Assembly (NCBI GenBank): GCA_947478525.1
Contig: CANJVU010000002.1
Location: forward strand, 80,421 to 144,420
Source: Thiotrichales bacterium
GTDB taxonomy: Bacteria > Pseudomonadota > Gammaproteobacteria > Francisellales > CACEW01
Direction: 5' to 3'
DNA length: 64,000 bases
This document shows, piece after piece, positions 45,656-56,979 of the stretch. A model generated the notes under the pieces. It was not told where the DNA came from. It saw only the letters and a program-made list of their open reading frames with translations, and did not search any database. Made by a program: the position numbers and the translations under genes. Numbering within the stretch: position 1 is the first letter of the stretch; every line of letters begins with the position of its first letter.

Positions 45656-46306
45656 TTATTTCAAGGTTTGTTTAGACTCAACCACCACGCCGATGATTTT
45701 ATCATCTTTGGCCATGTTAATCGAGGTAAACCCCTCTGCAGAAGGTACAAGGTGTATATAGTTGTCGCCGACAATGTATTGACGGAACAACACTTCAGAA
45801 ATTTTATTAATGTACACCAGGACATAATCGCCGTCTTTAACGCTGGAGTTGGGGTCAACTACGATGATGGTGCCAGGTCCAAAGCGTGGTTCCATTGCTT
45901 TCCCGGTGACTTCGATGATAAAACTTTCGTCACTGGCTTTGGTTTCAAATGCCATGCGTCGGCCGGAGAAGCTTGCAAGGACGCGCTTATGATCTTTGGC
46001 TTCATGTTGAGTAATAACGGGGAATTGCTTCAGATTGTTGCTGTTGCCAGTGGCTGTGCGTGGTTCGCCGTGACCAAACTCAAGCCAATCAAAATTGACT
46101 TTCATACGGTTGGCAATTTCTTTACGGCGTGCTTTTGGGGGTAATACTTCGCCATTAACCCAGCGTGCCGCTCCTCGTTGGGTGAGGCCAAACATTTCAG
46201 CAACGATTAAGCTTCTACCCTGATTTTTTTGCGGAACACCATATAGGTCTAGTGAGGTATTAAAACGTTTGGCATAAATGAGTTTTTGTTCGGTGGTTGT
46301 GGTCAT
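45656..46306 (-). CDS. Second S24-type repressor, both catalytic residues replaced
   Basis: A 216-residue regulator. The N-terminal ~75 residues form a helix-turn-helix ([20 protein letters not shown], then [18 protein letters not shown]). The C-terminal S24-like fold has [20 protein letters not shown] where cleavable proteins have GDSM: the serine is alanine at 137. The lysine position in [10 protein letters not shown] is arginine. By family knowledge such a protein cannot self-cleave, so it should respond in another way or act as a stable repressor. Divergent from tssB by 206 bases, AAGGAG ribosome site, and a good -10 (TATAAT) on its own strand near 46356. Likely regulates itself and possibly the T6SS genes; inference. 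Confidence 0.85.
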   Translation of the reverse strand: MTTTTEQKLIYAKRFNTSLDLYGVPQKNQGRSLIVAEMFGLTQRGAARWVNGEVLPPKARRKEIANRMKVNFDWLEFGHGEPRTATGNSNNLKQFPVITQHEAKDHKRVLASFSGRRMAFETKASDESFIIEVTGKAMEPRFGPGTIIVVDPNSSVKDGDYVLVYINKISEVLFRQYIVGDNYIHLVPSAEGFTSINMAKDDKIIGVVVESKQTLK

Positions 46307-46420
46307 GGCTGACTCCTTTTGTTGATGATCGTGAGTGTCATAAAAGCAAGTCCATTATAGCCAAAGATAAGGACATAAAAAAGCACAATCTTTCTTGAGT
46401 CGCAAATATTTCCAAAAAAC

Positions 46421-46449
46421 TTGACTTTTGATTGTTATTGGCTCATAAT
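46421..46449 (+). promoter_or_regulatory. Predicted promoter of the T6SS gene set
   Basis: TTGACT, 17 bases, CATAAT, about 63 bases before the tssB start, a near-consensus sigma-70 promoter. TCAT-A-ATGA, a small inverted repeat at 46443-46451, overlaps the -10 box and could be an operator for the divergent repressor. Confidence 0.65.
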
Positions 46450-46512
46450 GACTTATAACAGGCTTTTGTGGGCGTTTTCGGGTCTGTTCTGATAACCAAA
46501 AGGGAGTGTGAA

Positions 46513-47013
46513 ATGTCAAAGCAAGCTACTGTGGCCCCCAAAGAGCGGGTCAATATTGTTTATAAACCAGCAGGGGATGCACAGCAAGAGTTAGAGTTAC
46601 CGTTAAAAATGTTGATGATGGGCGATTATACGCAACGTGCGGATAATCGTTTGTTGGAAGATCGTAAGCCAGTCAGTGTCAACAAAGATAATTTTAATGA
46701 TGTGATGGCTGCGCATAATTTAGAAATGGCATTGACCGTCCCTAATAAGCTTGCTACCGCCAAAGAAGGCGAGGCAGCAGGGGATTTGGTGGTGAAGTTG
46801 AATCCTAAAGATATTCGTGATTTTGAGCCCGATCGTGTGGCCAAACAAGTCCCTGAGCTCAACCGTCTGTTGGAGTTGCGCGAAGCGTTGATCTCATTAA
46901 AAGGTCCACTTGGCAATATTCCAGCGTTCCGTAAAAAATTACAGCAAGTGATCAAAGATGATGTGACGCGTAAGCAGTTGTGTCAGGAGCTCAAACTTGA
47001 AGTTAAAGAATAA
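46513..47013 (+). CDS. tssB: T6SS contractile sheath protein TssB (VipA)
   Basis: A 166-residue sheath subunit. Typical strings: RVNIVYKPAGDAQQELELPL near the start, LKMLMMGDYTQRADNRLLED, FNDVMAAHNLEMALTVPN, and FEPDRVAKQVPELNRLLELR. It pairs with TssC to form the contracting sheath. Start at the ATG with GGGAG upstream (frame start 15 codons earlier is not used). First gene of a tight five-gene operon. Confidence 0.96.
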   Translation: MSKQATVAPKERVNIVYKPAGDAQQELELPLKMLMMGDYTQRADNRLLEDRKPVSVNKDNFNDVMAAHNLEMALTVPNKLATAKEGEAAGDLVVKLNPKDIRDFEPDRVAKQVPELNRLLELREALISLKGPLGNIPAFRKKLQQVIKDDVTRKQLCQELKLEVKE

Positions 47014-47033
47014 GACATAAGGGGAGTGTTGCA

Positions 47034-48515
47034 ATGAGTACAGCAGTAGCAGAAAAGAATCAAGGTGTGGCAAAGGCAGAAGTCAGTCTGTTAGACAGCC
47101 TGCTTGCAGAAACCAACGTTATGCCACAAGATGAGGCCTATGGGATTACCCGTCAGGGTCTTGAGGCATTGGTGAGTCAACTGGCTGCCAGTGGTCAGGC
47201 AGTAGATCGTGTTGATAAATTATTGATAGATCGTTTGATTGCCAAGATTGATGAAACGCTGAGTCAACAGATCGATTTAATTTTGCATGATGAAGCTTTT
47301 CAAAAAATGGAATCCGCCTGGCGTAGTTTGAAATATGTGGTGGACCAAACTAACTTCCGGGAAAACATTAAGATTGATATTTTAAATGTTTCAAAAGAAG
47401 ATTTGATGGAAGATTTTACCGATGCACCCGAGTTGCCAAAATCTGGGTTATACAAATTAGTTTATACGGCAGAATATGGTCAATTTGGTGGTGAGCCTTA
47501 CGGCGCGTTGATTGGTAACTATGCTTTTGATCATACCTCTCCTGATGTCGCATTGCTGCAAAATCTGGCGGCCGTAGCCACCATGTCGCATGCGCCATTC
47601 TTGGCCAGTGCTAGCCCGAAAATGTTTGGTATGAGCAGTGTTGAGCAACTGCCTAACATGAAAGATATTAAGTCAATTTTTGAGGGTCAGATCTATGCCA
47701 AATGGCGCAGTTTCCGCGAATCCGAAGATTCACGTTATGTAGGGTTAACCTTACCACAATTCTTATTACGTCAGCCGTATGATCCTGAAAACAATCCGGT
47801 TAAAGAGTTTCATTACAAAGAAACAGTAGAATCTCATAACGATTATGTTTGGGGTAACTCTGCCTTTGCTTTGGCCAGCCGTGTGGCGGATAGTTTTGCG
47901 AAATATCGCTGGTGTCCAAACATCATTGGCCCAACCAGTGGGGGTGCCGTAGAAAATTTGCCGTTGCATCATTTTGAATCGATGGGTGAGGTGGAAACTA
48001 AAATTCCTACCGAAGTGTTGGTATCAGATCGTCGTGAATATGAATTGGCGATGGAAGGATTTATTCCCTTAGCATTCCGCAAAGGCAGTGATAATGCGGC
48101 ATTCTTTTCTGCCAACTCGACGCAAAAGCCAAAATATTTTGGTCAAAGTGAATCCGGTAAAACCTCTGAGTTGAACTATAAGCTTGGTACGCAATTGCCT
48201 TACATGTTTATCGTGAGTCGGATTGCGCACTACCTGAAAGTATTGCAACGTGAACAATTAGGTTCATGGAAAGAAGCTTCTGATTTGCAGAGTGAGCTAA
48301 ATAAATGGATCAGTCAATATGTGGCGGATCAAGAAAATGCACCATCAGAAGTGAGAAGCCGTCGTCCGTTGCGTGCCGCTAAAATTGAAGTTTCGGATGT
48401 TGAAGGTGAGCCTGGCTGGTACCGCGTTAGCATGATGATTCGTCCTCATTTTAAATATATGGGTTCCGACATCACGTTGTCCTTAGTTGGTAAATTGGAC
48501 AAAGCACAAAAATAG
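47034..48515 (+). CDS. tssC: T6SS contractile sheath protein TssC (VipB)
   Basis: A 493-residue large sheath subunit. Conserved segments: LHDEAFQKMESAWRSLKYVV, AEYGQFGGEPYGALIGNYAF, FLASASPKMFGM, YVGLTLPQFLLRQPY, and RRPLRAAKIEVSDVEGEPGW near the end. Forms the sheath with TssB. Twenty bases after tssB, GGGGAG ribosome site. Confidence 0.97.
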   Translation: MSTAVAEKNQGVAKAEVSLLDSLLAETNVMPQDEAYGITRQGLEALVSQLAASGQAVDRVDKLLIDRLIAKIDETLSQQIDLILHDEAFQKMESAWRSLKYVVDQTNFRENIKIDILNVSKEDLMEDFTDAPELPKSGLYKLVYTAEYGQFGGEPYGALIGNYAFDHTSPDVALLQNLAAVATMSHAPFLASASPKMFGMSSVEQLPNMKDIKSIFEGQIYAKWRSFRESEDSRYVGLTLPQFLLRQPYDPENNPVKEFHYKETVESHNDYVWGNSAFALASRVADSFAKYRWCPNIIGPTSGGAVENLPLHHFESMGEVETKIPTEVLVSDRREYELAMEGFIPLAFRKGSDNAAFFSANSTQKPKYFGQSESGKTSELNYKLGTQLPYMFIVSRIAHYLKVLQREQLGSWKEASDLQSELNKWISQYVADQENAPSEVRSRRPLRAAKIEVSDVEGEPGWYRVSMMIRPHFKYMGSDITLSLVGKLDKAQK

Positions 48516-48527
48516 AGGTGAAATATT

Positions 48528-48932
48528 ATGCTCCGCGCTCCTTTATTGTCGCGCATTGATGGCTCCAGTCAGTTGTCTGGAGCATTGGATTCCAATGATT
48601 ATGCCGGTGTGGTGCAGCAGTCGCTTAAAGCACTGCTGAATTCCAAACGTGGTACGGCTGCTATTGGGGATCAATATGGTTTGCCAGATTTCAACAGTGC
48701 GAGTCATCATTTTTCTGATGTGATTCGACATTTGGAACACAGTATGTGGCAGACCATTCATCGCTATGAGCCACGGTTAAACCAGGTCAAGATTTCAGGG
48801 GAGCGCCCAGCGGATCAACCCGATCGAATTCTGTTTACGGTGACCGCAAGGCTCAAAATGCCGAGTGGCGAGCAGGATGTGTGCTATTTCACCTTGTTGA
48901 GTGATGTGGGTAAAATTACCATTCAGCGATAA
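48528..48932 (+). CDS. tssE: T6SS baseplate protein TssE (gp25-like)
   Basis: A 134-residue gp25-like protein: SLKALLNSKRGTAAIGDQYG, then YGLPDFN and IRHLEHSMWQTIHRYEPRLN. It connects baseplate and sheath and starts sheath polymerisation. GAGG ribosome site, 12 bases after tssC. Confidence 0.92.
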   Translation: MLRAPLLSRIDGSSQLSGALDSNDYAGVVQQSLKALLNSKRGTAAIGDQYGLPDFNSASHHFSDVIRHLEHSMWQTIHRYEPRLNQVKISGERPADQPDRILFTVTARLKMPSGEQDVCYFTLLSDVGKITIQR

Positions 48933-48943
48933 TAGAGGTTGTT

Positions 48944-50665
48944 ATGAATTTCCGTCAATACTATGAAGAGGAACTCAGTCATCTGCGCGATACCGGTCGC
49001 CAGTATGCTGAAAAACATCCTAAATTGGCGCCGTTTTTGGGTAAAGCAGCCACTGACCCTGATGTGGAACGATTGCTTGAAGGCTTCGCATTTTTAACGG
49101 CAAAATTATGGCACAAGGTTGACGATAGCCTGCCCGAAATTAGCTATGATTTGATGAATATGATTGCGCCGCAGTATATGACTACGCAACCCTCAGCAAC
49201 GATTCTAGCATTTGAGCCCGCAGAACATTTTCAGCGTTTGGATCAGATTATCAAAAAAGATACGGTCATAGAAGGCAGTAAAAATGGCATGCGTTATTGG
49301 TTCAAAACCGTTTATGACACGCAAGTACAGCCGATTAAAATCGTTGATATTGATATGCAGCGCCAAGATCAGCAGTTGAAATTCAATATTCACTTTCAAG
49401 CGCATAGTGGTGTGAGCTGTGACCAGTTAGATTTATCAAAGCTGCGCTTATATTTGTCGGGCGACTTGAAACGCAGTTATTTGCTTTATTATGCGTTATT
49501 AAATCGTTTGCAAGCCGTGAGTTTAAGTTGTGGCAGTCAGGAGATTCGTTGTCCACAGGTGAATATTAAACCTGTGGGCCTGGCGCAAGATGAGTTACTG
49601 TTGTCCTCTTTGCGCTTGCCGTATCGTAAACAGCATTTGCTACAAGAGTTATTTTCTTTTCCTGAAAAATTTATGTTTGTCGATGTAACTGGGTTACCAA
49701 ATTTGCAAACCTGGAAGGGTAAAAATCAATTTACTTTATCGCTTACCTTGGATTTGCCGCTACACCTCAAGTTTAAAGCTTCATCAGATATGGTACGGTT
49801 ACATTGCACGCCATTGATCAATCTGTTTGAAATGTCGGCAGTGCCGATTCGCCGTAACCAACAACAGGTGCGTTATCCCGTATTATTAGATGACAAACGT
49901 TATGGCTTGTGTGGTGTGGCGCAGGTGAAGCAAGTGACGGGTTGGACCGAAGGATCTGAGCGTGCGCAGGTGTATCATCCAATGGCGTCGTTTCAGCAAA
50001 ATTCGCAGAAGTTGCAAGATATTTATCAGGTACAAATGCAACCGGGTAAAATTCATAAAATGCCACGTCATTATTTGGTGTTTCCACAGACCTTTCAAGC
50101 CAATGCATTGAATCAGTATGAAACAGTTTCCACCGAAGTATTGGCGTATCAGTTGCAGGTTTCAGAGGAGCTGGGAACGGGCGATATTCAATCCCCATTG
50201 GATCAGAAGGATACCGCATTACGCTATGTCAATGTCACGGGCTTAAGTTTGCCGGTATTTCCCCCATTAGAAGGACAGTTTCATTGGCAGTTGGTTGCGA
50301 CCATGGCATCGGCTTTTCAAGGATTGGTGGATGTTGGGCATATTAAGCGCTTGATCAATACCTATCATTTTGCGGCACCAGAGAATTTGCAATCATTGGC
50401 CATGGCGCATCAATTGTCTGAGTCGATTAAAGTCCTGGATTTAAAAGCATTGGAGCGCGTACACAAAGGTCATGTGGTGCGGGGTAATAAAACCGTGATC
50501 ACGCTGCAAGAAAGTGCTTTTGTGAATATTGGTGAAATGTATTTGTTTGGTACGTTGCTCAATGCCATTTTGCAAGAAAGCGCAGCAATGAATAGTTTCA
50601 ATGAAGTGGAGTTGGTAGGGCTGGAAGCGGGGGGAGGGTTATCATGGCCAACCCAGTTTCCGTAA
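48944..50665 (+). CDS. tssF: T6SS baseplate protein TssF
   Basis: A 573-residue baseplate wedge protein. The start FRQYYEEELSHLRDTGRQYA is characteristic, followed by KHPKLAPFLG, DPDVERLLEGFAFLTAKLWH and YDLMNMIAPQYM. Forms the wedge with TssG, TssE and TssK. Its 3' end overlaps tssG by 22 bases, implying coupling. Confidence 0.94.
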   Translation: MNFRQYYEEELSHLRDTGRQYAEKHPKLAPFLGKAATDPDVERLLEGFAFLTAKLWHKVDDSLPEISYDLMNMIAPQYMTTQPSATILAFEPAEHFQRLDQIIKKDTVIEGSKNGMRYWFKTVYDTQVQPIKIVDIDMQRQDQQLKFNIHFQAHSGVSCDQLDLSKLRLYLSGDLKRSYLLYYALLNRLQAVSLSCGSQEIRCPQVNIKPVGLAQDELLLSSLRLPYRKQHLLQELFSFPEKFMFVDVTGLPNLQTWKGKNQFTLSLTLDLPLHLKFKASSDMVRLHCTPLINLFEMSAVPIRRNQQQVRYPVLLDDKRYGLCGVAQVKQVTGWTEGSERAQVYHPMASFQQNSQKLQDIYQVQMQPGKIHKMPRHYLVFPQTFQANALNQYETVSTEVLAYQLQVSEELGTGDIQSPLDQKDTALRYVNVTGLSLPVFPPLEGQFHWQLVATMASAFQGLVDVGHIKRLINTYHFAAPENLQSLAMAHQLSESIKVLDLKALERVHKGHVVRGNKTVITLQESAFVNIGEMYLFGTLLNAILQESAAMNSFNEVELVGLEAGGGLSWPTQFP

Positions 50666-51630
50666 TTGCGGCGCCTGTGGTGGACACGCTGATTTATGTC
50701 CGTCAGCAATATAAACGTTTTTCCTTTTTTCAACTCTGTGGTTTGCTTGAAGCGGTGGCGTTGCAGCGCAATAAAAAAGTGCGTTACCAGTTTAAAACCA
50801 ACCCGGCGCTGGTATCGCAATCCAGCGATATTGAGGCACTGGAAATCACGGAGCATCGTGATGTCATTGACTGTGAATTTACGCTTAATTTTATTGGATT
50901 AATGGGGGCGGCATCGCCACTACCGATTCATTATACCGAGCGGTTATTGCATGATGATCAGGATGATAATGCGCTGGCCGCATTCTACGATTTTTTTAAT
51001 CACCGTTTGATTGAATTGCGTTATCGTATTTGGCAAAAATATCATTATTTACACGCCTATCGTATTGATGGCCAGGAGGTGGTGTCGCAGTATCTGGCTA
51101 GCCTCTGTGGTTTAGCGGGATTGCCTGCTGAAATTACGGCATTGCCGATGCATAGTTTGTATCCTTTTATTCCGATGTTATTGGGCAAACAGGTTGATAA
51201 ACAGCATATTGCGATGATCTTGGAAGCGTATTTTGGCTTTACGCAAGTGCGACTGGAGCAAAATAAACTGCGTCGCACCTTGATTCCGCTCAATAACCGC
51301 TTCTTGCTTGGCAAGCAGGGCAGTCATTTGGGTGCCGATACCATTGTCGGTGCGTCATTGTATGATCGACAATATCACTTTACGGTACATATTTACTTAA
51401 ACAATCCATTGGCATTTTTGCCGTATCAATTGGCGTTTCAACGTTTGGCGGTGTTGGTTCGTTATTTGGTACAGGCGCCGTTGCAGTTTGATGTACGGCT
51501 GCATTGTGAAAGCGAGCTACCGCCAGTATTGTCACGTGTGGCGCACAGCTATTTAGGGTGGACGTTACGTCTCTCTAAGCAAGGCAGCAAAATGCCGTTG
51601 GTGATCCCATTGTCCGTTAAGTCAATATAA
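50644..51630 (+). CDS. tssG: T6SS baseplate protein TssG
   Basis: A 328-residue wedge partner of TssF. The TssG-type opening is YKRFSFFQLCGLLEAVALQR (usually RFxFFQAxRLLE), followed by FTLNFIGLMGAASPLPIHYT and LAAFYDFFNHRLIELRYR. The operon ends here; tssA, D, H, I, J, K, L and M are not in the window, and the next gene is malic enzyme. Confidence 0.94.
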   Translation: MANPVSVIAAPVVDTLIYVRQQYKRFSFFQLCGLLEAVALQRNKKVRYQFKTNPALVSQSSDIEALEITEHRDVIDCEFTLNFIGLMGAASPLPIHYTERLLHDDQDDNALAAFYDFFNHRLIELRYRIWQKYHYLHAYRIDGQEVVSQYLASLCGLAGLPAEITALPMHSLYPFIPMLLGKQVDKQHIAMILEAYFGFTQVRLEQNKLRRTLIPLNNRFLLGKQGSHLGADTIVGASLYDRQYHFTVHIYLNNPLAFLPYQLAFQRLAVLVRYLVQAPLQFDVRLHCESELPPVLSRVAHSYLGWTLRLSKQGSKMPLVIPLSVKSI

Positions 51631-51699
51631 TTTACCTGCTTCCGTTTTAAATCTTTTAGTGCCATAATCTTGAGACCATTGAGTAAGGAGACCTAGATC

Positions 51700-52932
51700 A
51701 TGAGTCGCAGTCAATTAGCCGAAGATGCATTAGCCTATCACCAATTCCCGCGCCCCGGTAAATTGGGCATTACCATTACCAAACCTACGGAAACCCAGCG
51801 TGATTTATCGTTGGCTTATACGCCAGGTGTCGCTGAGCCGGTACTGGCCATTGCCGAAAACCCCGATGCGGCTTATCTGTATACCAACAAAGGTAATCTG
51901 GTTGGTGTGATCAGTAACGGTACGGCAATTTTAGGGTTGGGTAATCGCGGCGCTTTAGCCAGTAAACCCGTGATGGAAGGTAAAGCGGTATTGTTCAAAA
52001 AATTTGCCGATATCGATGTGTTTGATATTGAAGTCAACGCCGACTCCGTCAATGGTCTGGTGCAAACCATCGCCAATATCGCACCAACGTTTGGTGGCAT
52101 TAATCTCGAAGACATTAAAGCGCCAGAGTGCTTCCAAGTTGAATATGAATTGAAAAAAATGCTCGATATCCCCGTGTTTCATGATGATCAACATGGTACC
52201 GCCATTGTGGTGGCTGCGGGTTTGTTGAATGCGTTAGAAATACAAGGCAAATCCTTGTCGAAAGTTAAAATTGTTTGCTTAGGCGCCGGTGCCGCTGGTT
52301 TGGCCACCATGCATTTGTTGGTGCGTATGGGCGTTAACAAAGAACAAATTACCGTGGTCGACAGCCAAGGCGTTATTCACGTCGATCGCAATGGTTTAGG
52401 TCCTTATAAATTCGCGTTTGCGCGACATACTGAAATGCGTACGCTGGATGATGCAATGGAAGGTGCGGATGTATTTATTGGCGTGTCTGGACCTGACCTG
52501 CTTTCAGCGGAACAATTGAAGAAAATGGCACCCAATCCGATCGTATTTGCGTTGTCTAATCCTAACCCGGAAATTCATCCGGATCTTGTTAAGAAAACAC
52601 GCAATGATGTGTTGTTGGCGACCGGACGTTCAGATTTCCCCAACCAGGTTAATAACGTGATTTGCTTCCCGTATATGTTCCGTGGAGCACTCGATGTACG
52701 TGCGACCAAGATTACCATGACCATGTGTATTGCCGCGGTCGAGGCGATTCGTCAAATTGCCAAGGAACCCGTGCCCGCAGAGATTTTAAAACTTTACCCA
52801 GGTACCACCAAGCTTGAATTTGGCCCAGAATATATTATTCCCAAGCCTATGGATTCGCGGTTGCGTGAGCGCGTGCCTGCAGTTGTTGCCAAAGCAGCGG
52901 TAGACGCAGGTGTAGTCAAAAAGCCACTTTAG
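51700..52932 (+). CDS. Malic enzyme, short form without phosphotransacetylase domain
   Basis: A 410-residue oxidative-decarboxylating malate dehydrogenase (malate to pyruvate). DLSLAYTPGVAEP near residue 40, the metal/substrate tract FDIEVNADSVNGL and NLEDIKAPECFQVE, HDDQHGTAIVVAAGL, and the NAD(P) loop CLGAGAAGLATM. E. coli MaeB is about 760 residues because of a C-terminal phosphotransacetylase-like domain that is absent here. AAGGAG ribosome site. Followed by mdh 46 bases on. Confidence 0.93.
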   Translation: MSRSQLAEDALAYHQFPRPGKLGITITKPTETQRDLSLAYTPGVAEPVLAIAENPDAAYLYTNKGNLVGVISNGTAILGLGNRGALASKPVMEGKAVLFKKFADIDVFDIEVNADSVNGLVQTIANIAPTFGGINLEDIKAPECFQVEYELKKMLDIPVFHDDQHGTAIVVAAGLLNALEIQGKSLSKVKIVCLGAGAAGLATMHLLVRMGVNKEQITVVDSQGVIHVDRNGLGPYKFAFARHTEMRTLDDAMEGADVFIGVSGPDLLSAEQLKKMAPNPIVFALSNPNPEIHPDLVKKTRNDVLLATGRSDFPNQVNNVICFPYMFRGALDVRATKITMTMCIAAVEAIRQIAKEPVPAEILKLYPGTTKLEFGPEYIIPKPMDSRLRERVPAVVAKAAVDAGVVKKPL

Positions 52933-52966
52933 GTTTATTATGGAAAAACTCATTTCATCAACATAA

Positions 52967-53938
<972 letters not shown>

Positions 53939-53947
53939 TTTTATCTG

Positions 53948-53985
53948 ATTCCTTCCTCCCTTTTTTGCTGAGGGAGGAGGTTCCT
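53948..53985. other. Hairpin after mdh
   Basis: TCCTCCC / GGGAGGA pair around an 11-base loop containing six T, 10 bases beyond the mdh stop. There is no T-run after the stem, so it is not a standard terminator in the plus direction; it could mark the end of mdh or gatB transcription. Confidence 0.35.
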
Positions 53986-54082
53986 GTGGTTGTGATTTAA
54001 AAAATTTGCAAATTAAAATGCTCGCGGGTGGATTGAAGTACAATGGCATTTGTAATTCGCGATTCGCGAATGAGATGGCCTC

Positions 54083-55522
54083 TTAATGAGCCAGAAGTTG
54101 CTGCTTCAACAGCTCATTCAATTGTGCTGGATTGGCTTTGCCTTGCGATAATTTCATCACCTGACCCACCAGGAAACCCAGCACTTTTTCTTGGCCCGCG
54201 CGGTATTGCGCGACTTGTTCAGGGTTTTTGATGATAATTTCAGTAATCCAGGTGTTGATGGCGCCACCATCAGATACTTGTTTCAAGCCTTTCTGTTGAA
54301 TGATTTGATCAACTGAGCCTTCCTGATTCCACAATCCAATTAATACCACTTTGGCGGTTTTATTCGAGAGGGTTTGGTCGTGAATGCGTGCCATCAAGGT
54401 CGCCATATTTTGTGGTTTTATGGGGCATTGCTCAATATCGATTTGATGTTCATTTAATGTGGCAGCTACTTCGCCCAATAGCCAATTTGCAGCAAGTTTG
54501 GGCTGATTGCAATGGGTCAATACGGCTTCAAAATAGTGAGCGATTGCTGGGTCTTGGGTCAATTGGTTGGCGTCATATTCGCTTAATCCCAATGCGGTTT
54601 GATAACGCTGACGTTTAGCGGCAGGTAACTCTGGCAATGTTGCGCGGATCTGTTCAATCCAGGTTGGGTCTAATACCACTGGCAATAAATCAGGATCGGG
54701 GAAATAGCGGTAATCATCGGCATCTTCTTTGCTGCGCATGGAATAGGTTTGATCGCGGTTGGCATCGTACATCCGGGTTTCTTGTACTACGCGCTGGCCG
54801 GATTCCAGTAAGGTAATTTGCCGTTCGGTTTCATAAGCAATGGCGCGCTCAACAAAACGGAATGAATTAATATTTTTGCATTCGACGCGGGTGCCAAAGG
54901 TATTTGAACCGGTGGGTCGCATCGAAATATTCACATCGCAACGGAATGAACCTTCCTGCATATTGCCATCGCAAATGCCGAGTGCGCGTACCAAGGTATG
55001 TAAGGTTTTAAGATAGGCTACGGCTTCGTATGCTGAACGCATTTCGGGTTCGGAGACGATCTCTAGCAAGGGTGTGCCGGCACGGTTTAAATCGATGCCA
55101 CTGTGGCCTGGAAATAAGTCGTGGATTGATTTTCCGGCGTCTTCTTCCAAATGGGCGCGCGTGATGCCAATGATTTTTCTACTGCCATCTTCCAAGGTGA
55201 TTTCAAGACTGCCTCGACCGACAATGGGGTGCTCATATTGGCTGATTTGATAGCCTTTGGGGGAATCTGGGTAAAAATAATTTTTGCGCGCAAAAATGGA
55301 ATAGCGAGGTAGCTTAGCGTTAATAGCTAGGCCAAATTTGACGGCCATTTCGACGGCAGTTTGATTGAGGACGGGTAGTGTACCGGGCAAGCCTAAATCT
55401 ACTGCACAGGCTTGGGTGTTGGGTGCTGCGCCATAAGCAGTGCTGGCACCCGAAAATATTTTCGAGCGGGTGGAGAGTTGGGTATGTACTTCAAGGCCGA
55501 TCACGGTTTCCCAGGATTGCAT
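54083..55522 (-). CDS. gatB: Asp/Glu-tRNA amidotransferase subunit B
   Basis: A 479-residue subunit of GatCAB, which amidates misacylated Glu-tRNA(Gln) or Asp-tRNA(Asn). Starts [20 protein letters not shown], with [17 protein letters not shown]-type [11 protein letters not shown], and the C-terminal YqeY-like tail. I use the ATG with GAGGGAG upstream; the frame extends 12 codons farther into gatA. The start falls just beyond the gatA stop. Confidence 0.96.
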   Translation of the reverse strand: MQSWETVIGLEVHTQLSTRSKIFSGASTAYGAAPNTQACAVDLGLPGTLPVLNQTAVEMAVKFGLAINAKLPRYSIFARKNYFYPDSPKGYQISQYEHPIVGRGSLEITLEDGSRKIIGITRAHLEEDAGKSIHDLFPGHSGIDLNRAGTPLLEIVSEPEMRSAYEAVAYLKTLHTLVRALGICDGNMQEGSFRCDVNISMRPTGSNTFGTRVECKNINSFRFVERAIAYETERQITLLESGQRVVQETRMYDANRDQTYSMRSKEDADDYRYFPDPDLLPVVLDPTWIEQIRATLPELPAAKRQRYQTALGLSEYDANQLTQDPAIAHYFEAVLTHCNQPKLAANWLLGEVAATLNEHQIDIEQCPIKPQNMATLMARIHDQTLSNKTAKVVLIGLWNQEGSVDQIIQQKGLKQVSDGGAINTWITEIIIKNPEQVAQYRAGQEKVLGFLVGQVMKLSQGKANPAQLNELLKQQLLAH

Positions 55523-55524
55523 CG

Positions 55525-56979
55525 TTAAATCTCCCTCTTCGGCAATTGTAGATGCCAATCCGTCGACTGCTGAAACTGATGGGCAATATTGAGCAATTTC
55601 GCTTCTGAAAACGCGGTGCCAATCAGCTGTAATCCTACGGGCAAGCCCTCAGCAAAGCCTGCGGGAATTGACATTGCTGGCAGGCCGGCTAAATTCACGC
55701 CCAGCGTATAAATATCTGCCAAGTACATGCTCACTGGATCTTGCGTTTTGGCACCCAGTTCAAAAGCGGTGGTGGGAGAAGTAGGGCTCATGATGACATC
55801 GACTTGTGCAAAGGCTTGTTGATAATCCTGGTGAATCAAGCGACGAATCTGCTGCGCTTTACGGTAATATGCATCGTAATAACCAGATGAAAGCACATAG
55901 GTGCCAATCATAATGCGGCGCTTTACTTCATTGCCAAAACCCTCAGCGCGAGAGCGTTGATACAGGTCTTCCAAGTTTTTTGGGTTGTCGCAGCGATGCC
56001 CGAAACGCACGCCATCATAGCGCGATAAGTTGGAAGACGCCTCTGCGGGGGCGATAATATAGTAAGCCGAGAGTGCTAATGAATTGTGCGGCAAAGTAAT
56101 GTTGTGCAAGGTCGCCCCCAGGGATTGGTAATGCTGAATCGCTTGCTCGACAACTTTGGCCACTGATGCATCCAAGCCTTCCGCAAAAAACTCTTGAGGG
56201 ATGCCGATTTTTAACCCTTTTAGTGGCTGAGTTAATGTTGCGGTGTAATCGGGTACCGGCATGTTGGCGCTGGTGGAATCTTTCAAATCAAACCCAGCCA
56301 TGGCGTTAAGCATCAATGCGCAATCCGCGGCGGTTTTGCTGAGGATGCCGCCTTGATCCAGGCTAGAAGCGAAGGCGATCATGCCGTAACGTGATACGCG
56401 GCCATAGGTTGGTTTAATGCCAGTGATGCCACACATTGCAGCTGGTTGACGAATAGAGCCGCCGGTGTCGGTGCCGGTAGCGACGGGGCATAAACCCGCT
56501 GCAACCGCAGCGGCAGAGCCACCCGATGATCCACCCGGCGTGCGTGTGAGATCCCACGGATTTTTAACTGGGCCATAAAAACTATTTTCATTGGATGACC
56601 CCATGGCAAATTCGTCCATATTGGTTTTGCCAAGTAATACCATGCCTGCTGCATTAAATTGATCGACAATTGTAGCATTATAAGGAGCGATAAAATTATC
56701 GAGCATTTTTGACGCGCAGCTGGTTTTAATGCCTTGCGTGCAAAACAGATCTTTTTGTGCCAACGGAATGCCGGTTAACGCGGTGGCTGTACCGCTGAAC
56801 AATTGTTGATCGGCTGCGCGTGCCATGGTGAGTGCTTGTTCTGATGTCACGGTAATAAAACTATTGAGGGCGGGGTCAAGCTGTTGAATGCGCGTTAAAT
56901 AATGCTGTGTCAGTTCAGCGCTAGAAATGCTTTTGCTGTGTAGTGCCAGTCTCAGTTCAGTTAAGGTGTGTTGGTGCAT
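55525..56979 (-). CDS. gatA: Asp/Glu-tRNA amidotransferase subunit A
   Basis: A 484-residue amidase-signature enzyme that releases ammonia from glutamine. Catalytic Lys in [12 protein letters not shown] (near 77), the signature [20 protein letters not shown] and the nucleophile segment [19 protein letters not shown] (near 172). Overlaps gatC by one base. Confidence 0.97.
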   Translation of the reverse strand: MHQHTLTELRLALHSKSISSAELTQHYLTRIQQLDPALNSFITVTSEQALTMARAADQQLFSGTATALTGIPLAQKDLFCTQGIKTSCASKMLDNFIAPYNATIVDQFNAAGMVLLGKTNMDEFAMGSSNENSFYGPVKNPWDLTRTPGGSSGGSAAAVAAGLCPVATGTDTGGSIRQPAAMCGITGIKPTYGRVSRYGMIAFASSLDQGGILSKTAADCALMLNAMAGFDLKDSTSANMPVPDYTATLTQPLKGLKIGIPQEFFAEGLDASVAKVVEQAIQHYQSLGATLHNITLPHNSLALSAYYIIAPAEASSNLSRYDGVRFGHRCDNPKNLEDLYQRSRAEGFGNEVKRRIMIGTYVLSSGYYDAYYRKAQQIRRLIHQDYQQAFAQVDVIMSPTSPTTAFELGAKTQDPVSMYLADIYTLGVNLAGLPAMSIPAGFAEGLPVGLQLIGTAFSEAKLLNIAHQFQQSTDWHLQLPKREI

